A stretch of DNA of 37,939 nucleotides, from the NCBI GenBank assembly GCA_009995705.1, contig JAADBR010000052.1:1-37939 (forward strand), given 5' to 3'. A program made the translations under genes and the position numbers. The notes below the pieces were generated by a model. That model was given only the letters and a program-made list of their open reading frames with translations, searched no databases and had not been told where the DNA came from. This DNA is from Microcystis aeruginosa W13-11. Its GTDB lineage: Bacteria; Cyanobacteriota; Cyanobacteriia; Cyanobacteriales; Microcystaceae. This document shows, piece by piece, positions 33,360 through 37,939 of the stretch (position 1 is its first letter; every line of letters begins with the position of its first letter).

Positions 33360-33790
33360 TGGGAATAGTTGACACTCCTGGGCTTAAAGGCGTGAGGATT
33401 CTCGAAGCTCATCACAGCCCTTTCTGGTTTCCCTTACTTAGGTCTTACACGATTATGTCTGAACCGAACCTACTAGAATATCACTTGCTATCTAGTTATC
33501 CTTTTTATGGTTCACTCTCCAAGCGTTTTGGTCTTTCAACCGAGATTTGGGTATGCCCCACCCTATCTGTCTTACGACAAAGATTTTTACTGGTTTTTCA
33601 TTCACCGTTGTTGAGCGGCTACTGCGCTATGTTTGACGAGGTTTTCGCTACCTTCCCTTTTTGTCTCTTATGCAGACTTTCGAGTTCAAGGGTTCAACTC
33701 AATCGAGCCATTCACTACCGCCCACTCAGGGGATTCAAACCAGTTTTATTTTAACATCAAGCCGTCCTAAAAGGACGGTGCTTTAACCCA
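33360..33790 (-). mobile_element. ORF-less, hairpin-rich element with IS200/IS605-like ends; HEARO/omega-RNA-type candidate
   Basis: On the minus strand this stretch has no coding frame but many perfect small hairpins in series. These are a 7-bp CCGTCCT/AGGACGG stem (33762-33778), a GAGTT/AACTC stem (33682-33700), AGGT/ACCT (33639-33653), TGTC/GACA with a GTAA-type loop (33568-33579), GGGT/ACCC (33549-33563), GGTT-GAAA-GACC (33530-33541) and TGG/CCA (33508-33521). It ends with GAATC, a weak stem and GGAGTGTCAAC (33400-33368), like the tnpB right end at 37826-37860. This layout (structured RNA plus right end, ORF missing) resembles HEARO/omega-RNA copies left by IscB-type elements. That identity is an inference. 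Confidence 0.5.
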
Positions 33791-33821
33791 AAATTTTGGT
33801 AAGGTATGAAATGAGGTCAGC

Positions 33822-35258
33822 GTGCTATTAAATACCTACGATCCCGAAGGCTTCTACGACGAACTATTCTTAGAGGATGGTCAACCTCGTCCCCACTCCT
33901 CCCCTTTAATCAAATGGTTGCAGAATCTGCCACCCCGAGAACTTCAACAACACCGGGAAACCGCTCAGTCGGCCCTGTTTGAATTGGGGGTGACTTTCAA
34001 TGTCTATAGCGACAATCAAGGGGTGGAAAAAATCTTTCCTTTTGATATTATTCCCCGAATTGTCGCGGCTGAGGACTGGGATTATTTAGAAAGAGGCCTG
34101 AAACAACGCATCAAAGCTCTCAATCTTTTTCTCTCCGATATCTACAATGACCAGCTAATCATTAAAGATGGCATGATTCCCCCCGAATTAATCGCCTCGG
34201 CAACGGGATTTCTGAAACCCTGTCTGGGACTGAAACCCGCCGGAGGTATCTGGTGTCACATCACGGGAACCGATTTAGTCCGCGATAAAGATGGTCAATG
34301 GTACGTTTTAGAGGATAATTTGCGGGTTCCTTCCGGTATTTCCTATGTCCTCGAAAATCGTCGGGTAATGAAAAGCACCTTCCCCGATATTTTCCAAACC
34401 ATGAATGTTAAACCGGTGGATGATTATCCTTCCCATCTGTTGGAAACTCTCCTTAATTTAGCCCCACCCCAATTACCTAATCCCACCGTAGTAGTTTTAA
34501 CCCCCGGAACCTATAATTCTGCCTACTTTGAACATTCTTTTATCGCCCAACAAATGGGGGTAGAATTAGTGGAAGGGCGTGATTTAGTCGTCTTTGATGG
34601 TTATCTACAAATGAAAACCACCAAGGGATTAAGACGGGTAGATGTGGTATATCGTCGCCTCGATGATGACTTCTTAGATCCGGCGGTTTTTCGTCCCGAT
34701 TCGATGTTAGGTGTACCCGGATTATTAAAAGTTTTTCAGGAAGGTCGCGTCGCTTTAGCTAATGCCCCTGGTACGGGAGTCGCCGATGATAAGGTTATTT
34801 ATGCTTTTGTCCCCGATATGATTCGTTATTATCTGGGAGAAGAAGCGATTTTAAATAACGTTCCCACCTATCTTTGTTGGCGAGCAAAGGACTTAGATTA
34901 TGTCTTAAATAATCTCGATAAATTAGTTGTGAAAGCCGCTAATGAGTCGGGAGGTTATGGGATGTTAGTCGGTTCCCAAGCTACCCCCGAACAAAGGGCA
35001 GAATTTGCCCCACGCATTGCTGCTAATCCCCGCAATTATATCGCTCAACCAGTGTTAAGTCTTTCTAGAGTTCCAACTTTAATTGACACGGAAATTGAAG
35101 GTCGTCATGTGGATTTACGTCCCTATATTCTCCATCGGGGCGATGAAATTTATGTGCATCCAGGAGGGTTAACTCGCGTAGCTTTGAAAAAGGGTTCTTT
35201 AGTGGTTAATTCTTCTCAAGGTGGTGGCAGTAAAGACACTTGGGTTTTAACCAAGTGA
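33822..35258 (+). CDS. Circularly permuted ATP-grasp protein
   Basis: 478 residues from GTG 33822 (GAGGT 6 nt upstream). ERIFPFD-like KIFPFDIIPRIVAAEDWDYL near 72, FLSDIYNDQLIIKDGMIP near 105, the metal/ATP site WYVLEDNLRVPSGISYVLEN near 165, YRRLDDDFLDPAVFRPDSML near 280 and KAANESGGYGMLVGSQATPE near 370 mark the CP-ATP-grasp family (DUF404/DUF407). ATP-grasp enzymes make acyl-phosphate intermediates and join a carboxylate to an amine; genomic studies predict that this family builds a peptide or amide-linked product. It leads a plus-strand cluster with alpha-E, transglutaminase and a small unknown gene; this combination recurs widely in bacteria. Confidence 0.93.
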   Translation: MLLNTYDPEGFYDELFLEDGQPRPHSSPLIKWLQNLPPRELQQHRETAQSALFELGVTFNVYSDNQGVEKIFPFDIIPRIVAAEDWDYLERGLKQRIKALNLFLSDIYNDQLIIKDGMIPPELIASATGFLKPCLGLKPAGGIWCHITGTDLVRDKDGQWYVLEDNLRVPSGISYVLENRRVMKSTFPDIFQTMNVKPVDDYPSHLLETLLNLAPPQLPNPTVVVLTPGTYNSAYFEHSFIAQQMGVELVEGRDLVVFDGYLQMKTTKGLRRVDVVYRRLDDDFLDPAVFRPDSMLGVPGLLKVFQEGRVALANAPGTGVADDKVIYAFVPDMIRYYLGEEAILNNVPTYLCWRAKDLDYVLNNLDKLVVKAANESGGYGMLVGSQATPEQRAEFAPRIAANPRNYIAQPVLSLSRVPTLIDTEIEGRHVDLRPYILHRGDEIYVHPGGLTRVALKKGSLVVNSSQGGGSKDTWVLTK

Positions 35259-35280
35259 TCAGGACAATAATCAAAATTTT

Positions 35281-35343
35281 GGTGGGTTACGGCGAAAATT
35301 AAATCATGAGTCAACTGCGTAAATTATTGTCGCCTAACCCACC
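35281..35343. repeat. Inverted repeat between the ATP-grasp and alpha-E genes
   Basis: GGTGGGTTACGGCGA (35281-35295) and TCGCCTAACCCACC (35330-35343) pair with one bulge over about 14 bp. This matches a dispersed hairpin repeat of cyanobacterial genomes; in an operon it may attenuate transcription or stabilise the upstream message. Confidence 0.65.
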
Positions 35344-35370
35344 CTACCCTTTCCTTTTTCCCAGTTAATT

Positions 35371-36372
35371 ATGCTTAGTAGAGTTGCTGATTCAATTTAT
35401 TGGTTAAATCGCTATATTGAACGGGCGGAAAATGTCGCCCGATTTATGGATGTTAACCTTAATTTAATGTTAGATATTCCCACCAGTGTTTTGCAACAGT
35501 GGGAACCTTTGGTTTTAACCACGGGAGATTTAGGACAATTCAAGGAACGTTACGGCACAGCCACCGCAGAAAATGTGATCAATTTCTTGACATTTGACAC
35601 GGAATATAGTAACTCAATTATCTCTTGTTTGCGCTGGGCTAGAGAAAATGCTCGGTCAGTTCGTGAGATTATTTCTTCGGAAATGTGGGAACAGGTTAAT
35701 GGTTTTTTCTTGATGGTAAAAGATGCTTCCTCTTACCATCCTCAAACTACTTTACCTAACTTTTTTACTCAAGTTAAATTGGCTAGTCACCGTTTTGCGG
35801 GGGTAATGGATGCAACCATGACTCATAATGAAGGTTGGCATTTTGGCGTTATGGGAAGATTACAGGAACGCGCCGATAAAACCGCCAGAATTCTTGATGT
35901 TAAATACTATTATCTCTTGCCTTCCGCCCAATGGGTAGGAACTTCTCTAGACCAAATTCAATGGATTGCTTTACTGCGGTCCGTGAGTGCCTACGAAATG
36001 TATCGTAAATGTCAACGACGGATTACTCCTAGTGACGTAGCCGAATTTTTAATTCTTAATCGAGAATTTCCTCGTTCAATTCACTTTTGTCTGCGGGAAT
36101 TAGACCACTGTTTGCATCAAGTTACTGGGACTCCCATAGGAACTTGGGGTAATTCGGTAGAAAGAAGTTTAGGGCGACTTTGTGCCGAAATGAGTTATCT
36201 AACTATCGAGGATGTTATTGAAGTAGGATTGCATGAATTCCTCGACCATATTCAAAAAAGAGTTAATGATGTGGGAATAAAAATGACGGAAACTTTCTTT
36301 GTTTTTAATCCCGAACTTGCGCCACCTCTGCCAGTAAATAACTTTCAATATCAATCCCAATTAACAACTTAA
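35371..36372 (+). CDS. Alpha-E domain protein (DUF403)
   Basis: 333 residues, mostly helical. The start MLSRVADSIYWLNRYIERAE and NVARFMDVNLN is the family signature. Further conserved parts are ARENARSVREIISSEMWEQV near 93, FGVMGRLQERADKTARILDV near 160 and FLILNREFPRSIHFCLREL near 225. The alpha-E domain has no known activity but is nearly always encoded beside a circularly permuted ATP-grasp and a transglutaminase, so a scaffold or an auxiliary role in the same reaction is likely. Its stop overlaps the transglutaminase start by one base (TAATG), so the two are translationally coupled. Confidence 0.93.
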   Translation: MLSRVADSIYWLNRYIERAENVARFMDVNLNLMLDIPTSVLQQWEPLVLTTGDLGQFKERYGTATAENVINFLTFDTEYSNSIISCLRWARENARSVREIISSEMWEQVNGFFLMVKDASSYHPQTTLPNFFTQVKLASHRFAGVMDATMTHNEGWHFGVMGRLQERADKTARILDVKYYYLLPSAQWVGTSLDQIQWIALLRSVSAYEMYRKCQRRITPSDVAEFLILNREFPRSIHFCLRELDHCLHQVTGTPIGTWGNSVERSLGRLCAEMSYLTIEDVIEVGLHEFLDHIQKRVNDVGIKMTETFFVFNPELAPPLPVNNFQYQSQLTT

Positions 36373-37238
36373 TGCGTTATCACATTCGGCATCAAACCAA
36401 CTATTTCTATAATCAACCCGTGATTTTATCGCCCCATCTGCTGCGCTTGCGACCAAAATCCGATGGTGGGCAAACTTTGCGAGAGTTTACCCTCAAAATT
36501 AACCCAGAACCTTTAACGATAACTAATATTATCGACCTCGATGGCAATTCTTGTTTACAAATTTGGTTTAATCAACCGACAGAAGAATTATTGATTGATG
36601 TGGTGAGTGAAGTAGAAACCCATGGAGTTAATCCTTTTCAGTATTTGTTAGAACCTTGGGCGACCTGTTTACCCTTTGATTATCCCATTTCTCTCCACAG
36701 TCAATTACAACCCTACAGACAATTTTATGGGTTAGCTAATGACCCTGATATGGCAGCATTAGCCCAAGAAATTATGCAGGAAACTGAGGGACAGGTGCTA
36801 TCTTTCCTGTTTAATCTTAATGACAAAATTTACCGAAATTGTCAGCAAATTATTCGTCTTACTGGGGAACCATACCTACCCGGAAACACTTGGAAAAATA
36901 AGCAGGGTTCCTGTCGCGATTTTGTGGTTTTATTTATGGATGTGTGTCGCTGTGTGGGATTAGCTTCCCGTTTTGTCAGTGGCTATCAAGAAGGAGATTT
37001 AGACCAAGAAGAAAGACATTTACACGCTTGGGTGGAGGTGTATTTGCCGGGAGGCGGCTGGAAAGGCTATGATCCTACCCATGGATTAGCGGTGAGTGAC
37101 CGTCATATTAGCCTCGTTTCTAGCCCAATTCCCCGTTATTGCGCCCCAGTAGAGGGAAATGCTCGGCCGGTTAGTCTGGGTCATCAAGTGATAGAATCTC
37201 AGCTATCATCGACAATTGCAATAGATTTGTTATCTTGA
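36372..37238 (+). CDS. Transglutaminase-like cysteine protease family protein
   Basis: 288 residues. The N-terminal 85 residues are the bacterial transglutaminase N domain (MRYHIRHQTNYFYNQPVILS, PHLLRLRPKSDGGQ). The catalytic core holds Cys in KQGSCRDFVVLFMDVCR near 178, His in HLHAWVEVYLPGGGWKGYDP near 218 and Asp just after (YDPTHG), a full Cys-His-Asp triad. Such proteins may hydrolyse or transfer amide bonds, perhaps opposing or trimming the product of the ATP-grasp enzyme two genes upstream. It overlaps the alpha-E gene by one base and is followed 12 bp later by the small unknown gene. Confidence 0.93.
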   Translation: MRYHIRHQTNYFYNQPVILSPHLLRLRPKSDGGQTLREFTLKINPEPLTITNIIDLDGNSCLQIWFNQPTEELLIDVVSEVETHGVNPFQYLLEPWATCLPFDYPISLHSQLQPYRQFYGLANDPDMAALAQEIMQETEGQVLSFLFNLNDKIYRNCQQIIRLTGEPYLPGNTWKNKQGSCRDFVVLFMDVCRCVGLASRFVSGYQEGDLDQEERHLHAWVEVYLPGGGWKGYDPTHGLAVSDRHISLVSSPIPRYCAPVEGNARPVSLGHQVIESQLSSTIAIDLLS

Positions 37239-37250
37239 GGAGAATTTTTT

Positions 37251-37589
37251 ATGGCTAAAGGATTTGGCACACCAACAAAAGGACATTTAGGCTATGTTTT
37301 ATTGTTGTGTCCTACTGCTAACACCTATGCGGCTAATTATAGTTTAGATGGGGAAGGAGAGGAGTTTATCGGAGTTACTAATATGTTAGAAATGGCGCGA
37401 GTTTGGACTAAAAAAAGTGCGGCGCGTGAGGCAATAATCAAATATGCAGATTTTTTGATTGAACAGTTAGAAGAAACTCCCCAAGTAAATATTCAGATTA
37501 GAAGTTTAAAGCGTTTAGCCAACGGCAAGTTGGTTACGGAAGTGTTAGAGGAGTTAACTTTTGAACAAAATTCGGCTTCTCCTAGATAG
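37251..37589 (+). CDS. Conserved small protein of unknown function in the ATP-grasp/transglutaminase cluster
   Basis: 112 residues from ATG 37251 with TTGAGGAGA 7 nt upstream. MAKGFGTPTKGHLGYVLLLC, then VTNMLEMARVWTKKSAAREA and a helical middle (ADFLIEQLEETPQVNIQIRS), ending VLEELTFEQ. No signal peptide, membrane helix or known domain. It is alpha/beta and soluble. Its position 12 bp after the transglutaminase gene suggests co-transcription and makes it a candidate substrate, regulator or extra subunit of that system. That link is inferred from position alone. Confidence 0.7.
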   Translation: MAKGFGTPTKGHLGYVLLLCPTANTYAANYSLDGEGEEFIGVTNMLEMARVWTKKSAAREAIIKYADFLIEQLEETPQVNIQIRSLKRLANGKLVTEVLEELTFEQNSASPR

Positions 37590-37825
37590 GGTTTACGGCA
37601 AAAAGTTTTTCGTGGGGGCAGGGTGTCGGGTATCGGGTATCGATCTGGTTAAAATCGAGTACCTAAAGGAGTTGGGCTACACCGAGGGGGACTGTCAGAC
37701 GGTGTCGAGACCGAGGGAACGGGAAGAATGGGAGCCTCCGCCCTCGCCTTCTTGGGAATCTTGGCGAAACTACAGCTATCTTACCCAGAAGAAAGTCTGC
37801 CGCCATCGTTCAGGGGGTTGACGAA

Positions 37826-37860
37826 TTGACATCCTCACCGCCGTAAACGGACGGTGATTC
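37826..37860 (-). mobile_element. Right end of an IS200/IS605-type element (hairpin)
   Basis: CACCGCCG and CGGACGGTG (37836-37856) form a stem with one bulged A; on the minus strand the order is GAATC-hairpin-AGGATGTCAA. It lies about 8 bp beyond the tnpB stop, the normal place for the 3' end that supplies the guide-bearing RNA of TnpB. Confidence 0.75.
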
Positions 37861-37867
37861 CCAAACC

Positions 37868-37939
37868 TCACGATTTAGGTTTCTGCTTCTTTCCCTTGCG
37901 GGGTTCCGCACCTGCCTTAACAGATTTACTCTGTTCTGG
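37868..37939 (-). CDS. tnpB: tnpB, RNA-guided nuclease of IS200/IS605-type element, C-terminal end only
   Basis: Read leftward from the window edge, the frame gives PEQSKSVKAGAEPRKGKKQK, PKS and a TGA at 37868-37870. A short basic tail like this directly before an IS605-type right-end hairpin is typical of cyanobacterial TnpB. TnpB is an RNA-guided DNA endonuclease that helps keep the element at its site. The catalytic RuvC and zinc-finger parts lie outside the window, so activity cannot be judged. Confidence 0.75.
   Translation of the reverse strand, partial: PEQSKSVKAGAEPRKGKKQKPKS

Noticed and set aside
33392..33754. 120-codon plus-strand frame upstream of the ATP-grasp gene
   Set aside because: It runs antisense across the serial hairpins of the 33360-33790 element and ends at its edge; composition does not look like a protein.
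37561..37821. 86-codon frame after the 112-residue gene
   Set aside because: Overlaps the end of that gene and runs through the flank of the tnpB element; odd composition and no start signal.

Overview
The window reads as chromosomal DNA of a unicellular bloom-forming cyanobacterium, most like Microcystis. Evidence: photosystem II psbM, cytochrome b6f petB-petD, a homogentisate prenyltransferase of tocopherol synthesis, HmpF, PatA-like (PATAN plus receiver) and CheA-type pilus-taxis proteins, PEP-CTERM and pentapeptide proteins, GCGATCGC (HIP1) palindromes, moderate A+T content, and many decayed transposons and small inverted-repeat elements. The species is inferred; no database was searched.

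Layout. 1-122: edge of an Rpn/DUF4351-type gene. 823-4277: minus-strand operon ferredoxin, inositol-monophosphatase family, J-domain/TPR protein, hisZ. 4863-5546: FkbM methyltransferase broken by one amber codon. 5559-6779: tocopherol prenyltransferase with a frameshifted small gene coupled to it. 6841-6927: tRNA-Ser(CGA). 7032-10878: divergent O-methyltransferase and a 1025-residue CheA-like kinase without an Hpt domain. 10978-11940: stacked mobile-element ends running into the start of miaA. 12812-16144: minus-strand operon of AI-2E-type transporter, solute-binding protein and DUF2079 membrane protein. 16390: psbM. 16967-20344: transposon remnants (ISAzo13-like, two IS630-like), a pentapeptide protein, an hsdM fragment and an unexplained hairpin-rich stretch. 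20341-22545: secreted protein, alpha/beta hydrolase, SIMPL protein. 22881-24915: amber-split Rpn/DUF4351 gene and a toxin-antitoxin pair pushed apart by a 121-bp element. 25100-26571: PEP-CTERM protein and Uma2 endonuclease. 26572-28439: relics, including a PatA-like response regulator. 28440-30089: hmpF, whose last codons come from a small TA-flanked element. 31053: squalene/phytoene synthase family. 31950-33153: petB-petD. 33360-33790: ORF-less, hairpin-rich element with IS200/IS605-like ends. 33822-37589: plus-strand cluster of circularly permuted ATP-grasp, alpha-E, transglutaminase and a small unknown protein. 37826-37939: right end and tnpB tail of an IS200/IS605-type element.

How the genes relate. 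Two themes recur. One is surface motility and taxis: CheA-like kinase, broken PatA-like regulator, HmpF. The other is genome remodelling by small mobile elements, which here touch start codons (miaA, PIN toxin), a stop region (hmpF), a restriction gene (hsdM) and the upstream region of petBD. The best candidates for undescribed biology are the structured element at 33360-33790, the hairpin-rich stretch near 19120-19560, the mobile-element-derived miaA leader, and the ATP-grasp/alpha-E/transglutaminase cluster with its 112-residue unknown partner.
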